A DNA stretch of 51,845 bases from Rhodoferax sp. (GTDB lineage: Bacteria > Pseudomonadota > Gammaproteobacteria > Burkholderiales > Burkholderiaceae_C). The position numbers and the translations under genes are program-made. This document shows, in pieces, positions 40,452-48,510 of the stretch (position 1 is the first letter of the stretch; each line of letters begins with the position of its first letter). The stretch spans positions 1 to 51,845 of the forward strand of contig NZ_JAQTMS010000038.1 of assembly GCF_028714215.1 (NCBI RefSeq), read 5' to 3'. A model generated the notes under the pieces. It was not told where the DNA came from and did no database searches. It saw only the letters and a program-made list of their open reading frames with translations.

Positions 40452-41216
40452 CTACCCCGATCGCCTGGTCCTTGGCGCCGGCGCCGCCTTGCGCCGCACA
40501 AAGACGTGCACCTGGGTCGAGCCATCGCCCACCGGCACTTCTTTCACTTCCAGATAGATCTGCTTGCGCATCAGCTCGCCGAGCTTGGCGACGCCGTAGT
40601 TGCGCGGGTCAAACGACGGGTGGTTGCGCGTCAACTGGCTGCCCAGGGCCGACAGCGACGACCAGCCATCGTCGCGCGCGGTGGCCTCCAGCGCGGTCAG
40701 TACCATGGGTTTGAGTTTGGGTAACTCGGCGGCCACTTCAACCACCACTTCGACGCCTTTTTGCTCTTCCGGCTTGGCGCGCAAAATTTCGGTGTAGATG
40801 AACTTGTCGCAGGCCGCCACAAAGGGCTCGGGCGTCTTGCGCTCGCCGAAGCCGTACACCACCAACCCGGCCTCCCGGATGCGCGTGGCCAGGCGCGTGA
40901 AGTCGCTGTCGGACGAGACCAGGCAAAAGCCGTCCACGCTGCCGGTGTGCAGCACGTCCATGGCATCGATGATGAGGGAGGCGTCGGTGGAATTCTTGCC
41001 GGTGGTGTAGGCGAACTGCTGGATCGGCTGGATCGCCAGCTTGTGCAGCACGTCCTTCCAGCCCCTGAGGTTTTGCGTGGTCCAGTCGCCATAAGCGCGC
41101 TTGATGGTGGCGGTGCCGTAGCGCGAGACCTCGGCCAGCAGTTCCTGAATCACAGACGCCTGTGCGTTGTCGGCATCGATCAGAACCGCGAGTCTTTCAT
41201 TGTTGCTGGTAGCCAT
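40452..41216 (-). CDS. NYN-domain RNase-like protein with C-terminal OST-HTH domain
   Basis: A 254-residue protein. The N-terminal PIN-like NYN domain (1-150) keeps its acidic residues: AVLIDADNAQ, IIDAMDVLH and LVSSDSDFTRLATRIREAG. The C-terminal part (about 175-240) has the OST-HTH/LOTUS pattern WSSLSALGSQLTRNHPSFDP and NYGVAKLGELM. LabA/DUF88-type proteins of this layout are thought to act on RNA. AGGAGG precedes ATG 41216; the longer frame is not needed. The tail is basic. Confidence 0.85.
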   Translation of the reverse strand: MATSNNERLAVLIDADNAQASVIQELLAEVSRYGTATIKRAYGDWTTQNLRGWKDVLHKLAIQPIQQFAYTTGKNSTDASLIIDAMDVLHTGSVDGFCLVSSDSDFTRLATRIREAGLVVYGFGERKTPEPFVAACDKFIYTEILRAKPEEQKGVEVVVEVAAELPKLKPMVLTALEATARDDGWSSLSALGSQLTRNHPSFDPRNYGVAKLGELMRKQIYLEVKEVPVGDGSTQVHVFVRRKAAPAPRTRRSG

Positions 41217-41317
41217 GGGACCTCCTGCGTACTGGGTTGACGATGTTAACTTGCTCCGACGGTTCGCCAGGGACAAAGGCATCCGGGCAGCATCTATCAA
41301 GCGGTTTGCCGCGGCCT

Positions 41318-41878
41318 TCAAAGTCGGCCCAACTCCATCGTCCAGTACAACCGGTAGCTGGAGGCCTCGTTGCGCGTGCAGGCCACGGCAATATCGCGAA
41401 ATTTGGGGTTCATCAAGTTCTTGCAATGCTCCGGGCTGTGCGTCCATTGGGAGACGACGCTCTGCACCGTCGGCTGCCCGGCCGCAATGTTCTCACCCAC
41501 ATAGCTGGAGTTGTAGCCGGCCGCCCGTATCCCTTGCGCCGGGGTGCTTCCATCGGGGCGCTGGTGCGAAAAATAGTTGTTCTCCGCCATGTTGTTTGAA
41601 TGCGCCCTGGCGACCTCCAGCAACTGATTGCTCCAGGTGAGCGGCGCGGCGGCGGCATAAGCAGTTGCTCCACACACCGCGCCCAGTGCACGCAAGGCAT
41701 TGACCCTGTGCAACACCTCGGTCTCGATACCCGGTTTGCCATCGAGGCCGCAGTTGGCAGCCCTATCGGTATTTTTTGCGGCGGGCACCGCTGCCGTGGC
41801 CTCGGCCGCAGGGTGATAAACGCCGGCAGCAGCAGCGGTTACGCTACAACACAGGCAAAGCAGCAGAATGGGACGCAT
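41318..41878 (-). CDS. CAP (SCP/PR1) domain secreted protein
   Basis: A 186-residue protein with a signal peptide (LLLCLCCSVTAAAAG). The CAP domain starts near residue 50: HRVNALRALGAV, HSNNMAENNYFSHQRPDG, SYVGENIAAGQ and WTHSPEHCKNLMNPKF. Bacterial CAP proteins are secreted, and their activity is mostly unknown. Cys residues at 43, 69, 152 and 167 could form disulfides. The next 146 bases separate it from a divergent DUF427 gene. Confidence 0.85.
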   Translation of the reverse strand: MRPILLLCLCCSVTAAAAGVYHPAAEATAAVPAAKNTDRAANCGLDGKPGIETEVLHRVNALRALGAVCGATAYAAAAPLTWSNQLLEVARAHSNNMAENNYFSHQRPDGSTPAQGIRAAGYNSSYVGENIAAGQPTVQSVVSQWTHSPEHCKNLMNPKFRDIAVACTRNEASSYRLYWTMELGRL

Positions 41879-42024
41879 CGCCCATTTTGCGCTTGATCAG
41901 TGATCGGACGCTTACACGGATGGAACTTTTGCAAGTGAACGTATCCGTCCAAACTGGAACCGCAGTCCGACAATTACACTCGACACAGCCGCACAAGCCG
42001 TTCAACTCACCTTGAAAGTCAGCC

Positions 42025-42303
42025 ATGAAAGCGATCTGGAACAACACCGTCATTGCCGAGAGCGATGACACCGTGCTGGTGGAGGGTAACCACTACTTTC
42101 CGGCCAGCGCGCTCAAGCGCGAGTTCATCACCTTCAGCAACCACAAAACCTCCTGCGCCTGGAAAGGCCAGGCCAGCTATTACTCGCTGCTGATCAATGG
42201 CGAACTGGTCACCGACGCCGTCTGGTACTACCCGGACCCCAAGCCCGAGGCCGCCATGGTGCGCGACCGCGTGGCTTTCGCCAACAGTGTCAAAGTCGCA
42301 TGA
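42025..42303 (+). CDS. DUF427 family protein
   Basis: A 92-residue beta-rich protein: WNNTVIAESDDTVLVEGNHY, FPASALKREFI, HKTSCAWKGQASYYSL and AVWYYPDPKPEA. All are hallmarks of DUF427, a small family of unknown function found in many bacteria. It overlaps the following haloacid dehalogenase gene by ATGA, indicating one operon. Confidence 0.88.
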   Translation: MKAIWNNTVIAESDDTVLVEGNHYFPASALKREFITFSNHKTSCAWKGQASYYSLLINGELVTDAVWYYPDPKPEAAMVRDRVAFANSVKVA

Positions 42304-43022
42304 GCGTGGGGGTAACCATGAGCGCCACCGGAGCGGTCCAGTTGCTGGTTTTTGACGTCTTCGGCACGGTGGTGGACTGGCACAGCGGCATTGCGCGCGA
42401 GGTGCAGGCGCTGCGTCCGGCAGTCGACGGCGCTGCCTTCGCGCTGGCCTGGCGGGCCGGCTACCGGCCGGCCATGCAGCGGGTGCGCTCGGGGGAGTTG
42501 GGCTGGACCCGGCTCGACGAGTTGCACCGCTTGATGCTGGACGACATTCTGGAAAAGTTTGACCTGGCCGACCTGAGCGAAGCGCAAAAACAGCATCTGA
42601 GCAAAGCCTGGCATCGCTTGGACCCCTGGCCCGACGTGCTGGCCGGTCTGACGCGGCTGAAAACGCGCTACACCATTTGCACCCTCTCCAATGGCAACAT
42701 CGGCCTGCTCACGAACATGGCCAAACGCGCCGGCCTGCCGTGGGATTGCATTCTGTCGGCCGAAGTGTTCAGGGCCTACAAACCCGACCCGGCGGTCTAC
42801 CTCGGCGCCGCCAAGGTATTCGACCTGGCGCCGGCGCAAGCCATGCTGGTGGCGGCGCACCAGGACGACCTGGCCGCCGCCCGCGCCTGCGGCCTGCAAA
42901 CCGCCTACATCGAGCGCCCCGCCGAGTTCGGCGCGGCCAATCCGAAGGACGTATCGCCAGAGCCCGCCAACACCTGGCATGCCAGGGACTTCCTGGCCCT
43001 GGCAGACCAGTTGGGCTGCTGA
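42300..43022 (+). CDS. Haloacid dehalogenase type II / HAD-family hydrolase
   Basis: A 240-residue HAD hydrolase. Motif I is FDVFGTVVDW (nucleophile Asp), motif II is CTLSNGN, motif III is the Lys in FRAYKPDP and motif IV is MLVAAHQDDLAAA. This is the L-2-haloacid dehalogenase pattern, converting 2-haloacids to hydroxyacids, although many members act on other substrates. ATG 42300 is coupled to DUF427; ATG 42318, preceded by a G-rich stretch, is an alternative. Confidence 0.85.
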   Translation: MSVGVTMSATGAVQLLVFDVFGTVVDWHSGIAREVQALRPAVDGAAFALAWRAGYRPAMQRVRSGELGWTRLDELHRLMLDDILEKFDLADLSEAQKQHLSKAWHRLDPWPDVLAGLTRLKTRYTICTLSNGNIGLLTNMAKRAGLPWDCILSAEVFRAYKPDPAVYLGAAKVFDLAPAQAMLVAAHQDDLAAARACGLQTAYIERPAEFGAANPKDVSPEPANTWHARDFLALADQLGC

Positions 43023-43048
43023 TCGAGCGGCCAGCCGACCACTGCGTA

Positions 43049-43068
43049 TATAATACCCCACGGGGTAT
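43049..43068 (+). promoter_or_regulatory. -10 box overlapped by a CsoR/CstR-like operator
   Basis: TATAAT (43049-43054) runs into the inverted repeat ATACCCC AC GGGGTAT (43053-43068). G-tracts flanked by ATA/TAT are the known operator pattern of the CsoR family, including the persulfide sensor CstR that controls rhodanese genes. The site is 67 bases upstream of an AhpD-like gene and two rhodaneses. No CsoR-type gene lies in the window. No clear -35 box is seen. Confidence 0.68.
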
Positions 43069-43134
43069 GTAAGCACATCCCGGTTTGCAGAGTGAGGCAA
43101 CACTATTCTTCACTGCTTTCATAGGACACCATTC

Positions 43135-43482
43135 ATGAGCACGTTTGACCATATCGGCCTGATTCAAAACATCAACGAGAATCTGGCACCCTTGAGAACA
43201 GCGCAGCCGCAGGCCATGCAGGCCTTTGGCAACCTGGCGCGCGCAGCCATGAGCGAGGGCGCCATCAGCGCCAAGAACAAGGAACTGATGGCCCTGGCGA
43301 TCGGCATCACGCAACATTGCTCCGGCTGCATCGGTTTTCACGTCAAGGCCTTGCACAAGCTGCAATGCACAAAGGCTGAACTGGAAGAAATGTTGAGCGT
43401 CTGCGTTTACATGGGCGGCGGACCGGCCTTGATGTACGCCGCCGAAGCGTTGAAGGCATGGGACACCATGGCGCCGCAATGA
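43135..43482 (+). CDS. AhpD-like carboxymuconolactone decarboxylase family protein
   Basis: A 115-residue helical protein with the AhpD catalytic motif HCSGCIGFHV: C62, C65 and H69. AhpD-like proteins are thiol-disulfide reductants for peroxides or related species. It is first in an operon with two rhodaneses (ATGA overlap with the first), behind a CsoR/CstR-like operator. That context points to persulfide or reactive-sulfur handling rather than muconolactone metabolism. Confidence 0.87.
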   Translation: MSTFDHIGLIQNINENLAPLRTAQPQAMQAFGNLARAAMSEGAISAKNKELMALAIGITQHCSGCIGFHVKALHKLQCTKAELEEMLSVCVYMGGGPALMYAAEALKAWDTMAPQ

Positions 43483-43880
43483 TCACTCAAGCCGTATCCC
43501 GCCGCCTCGCCATCGCCGGCTTGGCGAGCGCATTCACCAGTCTGGCCTTCGGTCAAATGGAGACCGAATCCGTCACGCTGGAATACGCCCGCAAGGAATT
43601 GGAGGCTGGCAAGGCCATGCTGTTCGACGTTCGCGAGCCGCAGGAACACGCCACCGGCGTGGCCAAGGGCGCGCGCTTGCTGCCGATGCGCCAGCTGGCT
43701 GCCAGGGTGAGTGAAATTCCGAATGATCCAAAGACCCCGGTCTTGCTGATCTGCAACACGCAAAACCGCTCCAGCGCAACGCTCAAATTCCTGCTCGGCA
43801 AGGGTTACACCAATGTGCGTTATGTGCAAGGCGGAATGAGCGAATGGGGCCGGCGCGGCTGGCCGCTGATCCGGCCCTGA
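43479..43880 (+). CDS. Periplasmic rhodanese-like sulfurtransferase
   Basis: A 133-residue protein with an N-terminal export signal containing SRRLAIAG, a twin-arginine-like start. The rhodanese domain has LFDVREPQEHATG and the active loop CNTQNRSS (C92). It should transfer sulfane sulfur in the periplasm. ATG 43479 overlaps the AhpD-like stop. Tat export is possible, but the hydrophobic core could also serve Sec. Confidence 0.85.
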   Translation: MITQAVSRRLAIAGLASAFTSLAFGQMETESVTLEYARKELEAGKAMLFDVREPQEHATGVAKGARLLPMRQLAARVSEIPNDPKTPVLLICNTQNRSSATLKFLLGKGYTNVRYVQGGMSEWGRRGWPLIRP

Positions 43881-43941
43881 GATGGGCTCTTTTTATCGGG
43901 ACAACGCGCGTGCGAGTTGAACTATTTCAGGAAAGTGGAAC

Positions 43942-44274
43942 ATGAATTGGACAGCAAACTTATTCTCCGGCGCAACCAACTCGGCGTCGCCCGCGTGGGA
44001 TGAAGACGCCTTGATCATCGACGTGCGCTCGCCGGGCGAATTCGCTTCGGGCCATGTCGACGGCGCCCTGAACCTGCCGCTGGACCGCTTTGCGCAAGAC
44101 TACGCCAATGCGGCGCCCGACCAGTCACGGCAAATCATTGTCTACTGCCAGTCGGGTGCACGCTCCGGACAGGCGGCGCGGTTTTTGCAGCAGTTGAATT
44201 ATGAAAAAGTGGTCAACGGCGGCTCGCCGGGCGCTGTTGCTTTGAAAACCAATCGATCCATCATCCGCGATTGA
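43942..44274 (+). CDS. Cytoplasmic rhodanese-like sulfurtransferase
   Basis: A 110-residue single-domain rhodanese: LIIDVRSPGEFASGHVDGAL and active loop CQSGARSG (C69). No signal peptide is present, so this is the cytoplasmic counterpart of the preceding gene, 61 bases upstream. A GlpE/PspE-like role in passing sulfane sulfur to thiols or cyanide is likely. Confidence 0.88.
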   Translation: MNWTANLFSGATNSASPAWDEDALIIDVRSPGEFASGHVDGALNLPLDRFAQDYANAAPDQSRQIIVYCQSGARSGQAARFLQQLNYEKVVNGGSPGAVALKTNRSIIRD

Positions 44275-44298
44275 TCGCTTGATCTGCCACGGGTAATG

Positions 44299-44949
44299 TC
44301 ACTGCGCCGCAATCTGGCGCAGTGCCTGCTCGAACACCGCCACCGGCTGGCCACCCGAGATCAGATGCCGGTCGTTGATGATGACGGCCGGCACCGAATG
44401 AATGCCCTGACCGGTGTAGAAGTTTTCCCGCTCGCGCACCTCGTCGGCAAATTCATCGCCGGCCAAAATGGCACGCGCGCGCTCCAGATCCAGGCCCGCC
44501 TCCTGCACCGCGCGCAACAGTACCTCGTGCGACTCCATGTTTTGACCCTGGCTGTGGCAGGCCACCAGCAGCGCCATTTTTAGCGCCCGCTGTTTCGCCA
44601 AGTCTTCCAGCGCGGCCCAGTGCAGCAAGCGGTGCGCGTCAAAAGTGTTGTAGATACGGCCACGGCCACCTGGGTTGAAACTGAAACCGACGTCCGCCCC
44701 ACGCTGGCGAATCGTGTCGCGGATCTGCGCTTGTTGCTCAGGGGTGGAGCCGTATTTTTGCGCCAGATGCTCGCCGATGTCCTGGCCACCGACGGGCATT
44801 TGCGGATTCAGTTCGAACGGCTGGAACTGGAGCTGGGCCTGCACCTCGCCTTGCAGCTTGGCCAGGGCCTGCTCCAGCGCCGACAAGCCGATGGCGCACC
44901 AGGGGCAGGAAATATCGGAAACAAAATCGATCTTCAGGGTATGACTCAT
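44299..44949 (-). CDS. DsbA-family (FrnE-like) oxidoreductase
   Basis: A 216-residue cytoplasmic thioredoxin-fold protein with CPWC at residues 15-18 (DFVSDISCPWCAIGL), a helical insertion (QIRDTIRQRGADVGFSFN) and the cis-Pro loop HSVPAVIINDRHL with GGQPVAVFEQAL. This matches the FrnE/2-hydroxychromene isomerase-like branch of DsbA. It is convergent with the rhodanese operon; a link to thiol stress is plausible. Confidence 0.88.
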   Translation of the reverse strand: MSHTLKIDFVSDISCPWCAIGLSALEQALAKLQGEVQAQLQFQPFELNPQMPVGGQDIGEHLAQKYGSTPEQQAQIRDTIRQRGADVGFSFNPGGRGRIYNTFDAHRLLHWAALEDLAKQRALKMALLVACHSQGQNMESHEVLLRAVQEAGLDLERARAILAGDEFADEVRERENFYTGQGIHSVPAVIINDRHLISGGQPVAVFEQALRQIAAQ

Positions 44950-44972
44950 GGGATGAACCTGCTGTTGGGGTC

Positions 44973-45926
44973 TCAGGTGGTTGGCAGCGGCTTGGACAGA
45001 TAAACCGCTTCGCGCCCGACAATGGCGGCGCGCGCCGGCATCAGGATGGTGCAGTCGTCGCAGGGGGCGCGGATTTCGTCCGGGCCGTCGGTGGCTATCA
45101 GTTCGCCCTTGGCGAAGACTTCAAAGCCGACGCAAGGACGGGTGAACTTGAATTCGGGCGTCTTGATGACGCAGGTTTGCAGCAACTGGAAGCGTCTGGG
45201 CACCGGCGCTGGCGCCACCGGGTCGGCCGCCATCAGACCAAAATGCGCCAGGAAGGCGCGCGCCACGCGGGTCGCCAGATCGCTGGTGGCCTGGCGAAAA
45301 TGCTGGCCGCATTCGACCACCATGGCGGCGCCGCTACCGTTTGCTTCGCCAAAATGACCGTGCTGGATCAGCGGTGTGCCGGAGCCCAACCCATCGGGCA
45401 TGACCAGGTGCACGGCCGGGCGGCCGATCGCCAAAGCGACAGCGCTGTTGCGGGGAAATCCGGCATAGACCCAGAACGGCTCCACATCCTGGCTGGTGGA
45501 GTGGATATCGAGCAGATGATCGGCCTGCGCCACCAGCGGGCGCAGTTCGCGGGCGCGCCGCAGTTCGGGGCTGTCCAGCGTGCCGTCCAGCCATTCGGGC
45601 GACCAGACCCGGTTCAGGTTGTGCACCAGTTGGCGGCTCTCGAACGGATTGGCGGCATCGAACGTTTCGTACGCCGCCACATTGGCAAAGCTCAGCGTCA
45701 ACGTGCCGATCAGCGGACGCACTCCGGAGTCAAGCAGATGCGTGACCGCCACCATGCCGCAGAACTCGTTGCCATGCGTCAGGGCATTGATCAGCACGTG
45801 CGGCCCCGGCTTGCCGGACTCGAAACTGTGCACGTAATCGACCCCCACGTTGCCCTGGCGGTAGCTTGAGAGGTCGCGCGGCAGCACTTCCAGTGGCGGT
45901 TGGGGCGGGGTTACAGCTTGACTCAT
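44973..45926 (-). CDS. Succinylglutamate desuccinylase/aspartoacylase family protein
   Basis: A 317-residue zinc hydrolase of the M14-like AspA/AstE family. Zinc and substrate residues are in NALTHGNEFCG, FDAANPFESRQLVHNLNRVW, LLDIHSTSQD and VVECGQHF. It deacylates N-acyl amino acids; the exact substrate is unknown. ATG 45926 is favoured because GGAG is five bases before it; ATG 45929 is directly adjacent. Confidence 0.82.
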   Translation of the reverse strand: MSQAVTPPQPPLEVLPRDLSSYRQGNVGVDYVHSFESGKPGPHVLINALTHGNEFCGMVAVTHLLDSGVRPLIGTLTLSFANVAAYETFDAANPFESRQLVHNLNRVWSPEWLDGTLDSPELRRARELRPLVAQADHLLDIHSTSQDVEPFWVYAGFPRNSAVALAIGRPAVHLVMPDGLGSGTPLIQHGHFGEANGSGAAMVVECGQHFRQATSDLATRVARAFLAHFGLMAADPVAPAPVPRRFQLLQTCVIKTPEFKFTRPCVGFEVFAKGELIATDGPDEIRAPCDDCTILMPARAAIVGREAVYLSKPLPTT

Positions 45927-45957
45927 CATGTCTCCGGTTTTGGTGGGGGCAGACGGC

Positions 45958-46953
45958 TCAAGCCGCGCCGCGTCCCTTCTGGCTTTCGAAATACACCACT
46001 TTGCGGGCGCGCTGCACATCGCCCAGCGGGCGGTGCTGGGCCAGTGCCTGCCAGGGGTCGAACACTGCGGCTTCCACCTGCGCCAGCAAGGCCTGACCCT
46101 TGCGCGATGCGCCGTCCTGCAGAGGCAGGGTGAGGCGGGCCACGCTGCTATAGGGGCTGCTCCAGTTGACAGAGGCGTCCTCGATCGGCGTCAGCGCCTC
46201 GTTGACAAACGGCTGCAATTGCAAATCCCATTGCAGTTCCTGGCGCGCCAGACGTGCGGCAAAGTCGGCCCCCCAGTCGGCGTTGGCGCCGGGCGTGGCG
46301 ACACCGTTGGCGGCACTGGGCAGCAGCCGCACCCGCACCGCGTACGGCCCGCAGGCCATCGGCGCGGCGCTGTACAGGGGCTCGGTGGCAAAACCGCCAA
46401 ACGGCTTGCCCATGGTCTTGATCATTTTGAGCAGCCGTGCCGGGCCGCCCAGCAAGCCGTAGCGCCGCAGCAGGTATTTCAGCAGTGCGCCATTCCCGTC
46501 GGACGCGGCGACCACGAAGGCGACGAATTCCTCGCTCTTGGGAAAGCCAAAGGTTTCCTGGTTGATGAGGGTGAAATCCTGGCTTTTGGCCGGGCCATTG
46601 CCCAAGGCCGAGTCGCCCTGAACACCCAGCACGCGCAGCGCAAAACCGCGGATGTCGGGGGTGCGGTCCGGTGCCCGGTCCAGGCCGCCGTTGGACAGGC
46701 GCACCTGGACGTCGAACTTGCCGGGCGCCGCAAACAAGCCATGCCGGGCGAAAGGGGGCAGATCGGCCAGTACTTCCAGTTGGCCCTGGGCCGCCGTCAA
46801 CTGCTTGCGGTGCAGGGCGCGGCCAGTGCCGTATTTCTTCGACTTGCGCGCCTGAATCGCCGCAAACTGCTGGCCGTAGCCCGCAAAGCGATGGGCTTCA
46901 TCGGCAGCGACTTGCTCTTGCCATTGGGTGCTGGGGGTCAGGTCCTGTTTCAT
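45958..46953 (-). CDS. Catalase-family (heme-catalase-like) protein
   Basis: A 331-residue protein resembling the small catalase-like family: FARHGLFAAPGKFDVQVRLS, RTPDIRGFALRVLGVQGD and SQDFTLINQETFGFP. These correspond to the heme-pocket region of catalases, but the chain is shorter than typical catalases of about 480 residues. Peroxidase or allene-oxide-synthase-like activity is possible. A relative of this size usually still binds heme. It lies 31 bases before the aspartoacylase-like gene on the same strand. Confidence 0.78.
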   Translation of the reverse strand: MKQDLTPSTQWQEQVAADEAHRFAGYGQQFAAIQARKSKKYGTGRALHRKQLTAAQGQLEVLADLPPFARHGLFAAPGKFDVQVRLSNGGLDRAPDRTPDIRGFALRVLGVQGDSALGNGPAKSQDFTLINQETFGFPKSEEFVAFVVAASDGNGALLKYLLRRYGLLGGPARLLKMIKTMGKPFGGFATEPLYSAAPMACGPYAVRVRLLPSAANGVATPGANADWGADFAARLARQELQWDLQLQPFVNEALTPIEDASVNWSSPYSSVARLTLPLQDGASRKGQALLAQVEAAVFDPWQALAQHRPLGDVQRARKVVYFESQKGRGAA

Positions 46954-47022
46954 GAGCGCGGCATCCTTTGGAAAATGGGCTCCGCATGGTACAGGAGCGA
47001 GCCCATTTGTGCTGCCCGCGGG

Positions 47023-47943
47023 TTAATGGCCCGCGTCAAAGCTGCCGCTGAGCAACTCGGGCAGGCGCTCCCGCCCCATCTTGAAGCCGCAGGCTTGCGC
47101 ATGGCCGCCGCCGTGCATGCTCTCGGCCAGCGCAATGCAGTTGAAACCCTGCCGCGAGCGCAGACCGACCTTGATCAGGCCGCTTTTGTCGACGCTCCAC
47201 AACAGGGCAAAAGTGCCGCTGCGTTGACACAGGATATCGCCCACCAGGCTGTGGAAAGCGCCCGGTGCATTGACCATCAGGCCGGCCGTGCCATTGAACA
47301 CCAGGGCTTGCGCGCCCTCGGCAATGTCGGTGGCAAGTTGGCGGAACTTCTGGTCCATGGCGCGTCCGCGCTCAAGGTATTTGGACAATTGGGGCGCATC
47401 GAAGGCCACGATCTCGTTCCAGCGCGCAAACTCGAACGGTTCCATGTCCAGCGCCGCCAGAAAAGCGGCGCTCTCGGGGTACTGCCAGGCCCAGATGTCG
47501 CGGTCTTCGACAAAGCGCACCAGATCGGGCAGTGCCCGCTCGCTCTGAAAGAACTCCCAGGCCAATCGGGCGCCCGATTTTTTCATGTCGAAATGCACCA
47601 CGCCGCAGCGGCTGGCAAAGCCGTTCAGCTTGTCGGCCGCGCTCTTGTGGTGGTCCAGCAGCACCAGCTTGGCGGCGCGTTCCTCGATGCCGTGCATGAG
47701 GGCTGGCGAAAACGAAAAATCCAGAATGTAGACGGCCCGGCCGGCGAGTGCCGGCAGGTCGTCCAGCGACTTGATATCGCCGTGGTCTAGCCCCAGAAAT
47801 TCGGCCTGACCCTGGTAGAAAAGCCAGGCCGCCAGCGCCGCCGCAAAGCCGTCCGGGCAGCTGCGGCCATGGTAGATGATGAGAGGTTGAGGATCGTTTT
47901 TATCGGGTGCAATCAATAGACGCAGGGGAAGAATGGTGTTCAT
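47023..47943 (-). CDS. DHH/DHHA1-family phosphoesterase
   Basis: A 306-residue protein with the DHH metal motifs in order: YHGRSCPDGFAAA, YILDFSFSP and VLLDHHKSA, and a C-terminal DHHA1 motif MHGGGHAQACGFKMG. Members hydrolyse oligonucleotides, cyclic dinucleotide products or other phosphoesters. The substrate is not evident. The 279 bases upstream contain the second hairpin repeat. Confidence 0.84.
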   Translation of the reverse strand: MNTILPLRLLIAPDKNDPQPLIIYHGRSCPDGFAAALAAWLFYQGQAEFLGLDHGDIKSLDDLPALAGRAVYILDFSFSPALMHGIEERAAKLVLLDHHKSAADKLNGFASRCGVVHFDMKKSGARLAWEFFQSERALPDLVRFVEDRDIWAWQYPESAAFLAALDMEPFEFARWNEIVAFDAPQLSKYLERGRAMDQKFRQLATDIAEGAQALVFNGTAGLMVNAPGAFHSLVGDILCQRSGTFALLWSVDKSGLIKVGLRSRQGFNCIALAESMHGGGHAQACGFKMGRERLPELLSGSFDAGH

Positions 47944-48030
47944 GAGGGAAATGATACCGCCCTGCCTGATGCAGATTGCTTTCGCAAGTCAAGAGCTGAG
48001 GCTCAAGCGTCTGTGGTCCGAGGGCGCCGG

Positions 48031-48186
48031 GGTGAGTGGTTTGCGTTGGTCGCATACCAACCCTGCATGAAAGATCAGGTTGGTGGGGCGCTCAGCGCAG
48101 GTAAAGGAGGAGCCCGCAGGGCGGGGGACACGGAGCTGAGTGCCCCTCCAGCCTGATCCACCCGGCAGGTTGAACAGGGTTTGACA
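48031..48186. repeat. Hairpin repeat element, copy 2 (core inverted)
   Basis: The arms 48073-48096 (GATCAGGTTGGTGGGGCG...) and 48135-48158 are inverted repeats with three mismatches around a 38-base core (AAAGGAGGAGCCCG, GGGGGACACG). When flanks are aligned with copy 1 at 3967-4130 the whole element is reversed, but the core keeps the original direction, so core and flanks have flipped relative to each other. It sits in the promoter region of the ferredoxin gene. Confidence 0.8.
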
Positions 48187-48222
48187 CATCATCATTTCAG
48201 GAAAGATCCATAAAATCGACGC

Positions 48223-48510
48223 ATGGATGCCCGCACCACCCCGCCATTTTTCACCGCCCGGGTCGAGCCCGACGGGCTCCAGTTTGACGCCTGGCGCCAG
48301 CAGCCGCTGCTGGTCTCGCTGGAGCAAGGCGGCATCGATTGGCCCAGTTCCTGCCGCAACGGCACTTGCCGCACCTGCATCGGGCACCTGGTGCGCGGCC
48401 AGGTGCGTTACGAGATCGAATGGCCGGGCCTGAGCGCCGAAGAAAAAGCCGAGGGCTATGTGCTGCCCTGCGTTGCTTTTCCGTGCTCGGATTTGGTCCT
48501 GAAAATCTGA
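48223..48510 (+). CDS. Plant-type [2Fe-2S] ferredoxin
   Basis: A 95-residue electron carrier. The cluster ligands are C44, C49 and C52 in SSCRNGTCRTCIGHL, with C83 in LPCVAF, a CX4CX2C...C spacing typical of plant-type ferredoxins. It probably serves an oxygenase or reductase encoded elsewhere. Its stop is immediately adjacent to the convergent ylqF stop, leaving no room for a separate terminator. Confidence 0.88.
   Translation: MDARTTPPFFTARVEPDGLQFDAWRQQPLLVSLEQGGIDWPSSCRNGTCRTCIGHLVRGQVRYEIEWPGLSAEEKAEGYVLPCVAFPCSDLVLKI

Noticed and set aside
45928..47790. 620-codon plus-strand frame spanning the catalase-like and DHH genes
   Set aside because: It crosses two good minus-strand genes and the gap between them, and its residues show no protein-like pattern.
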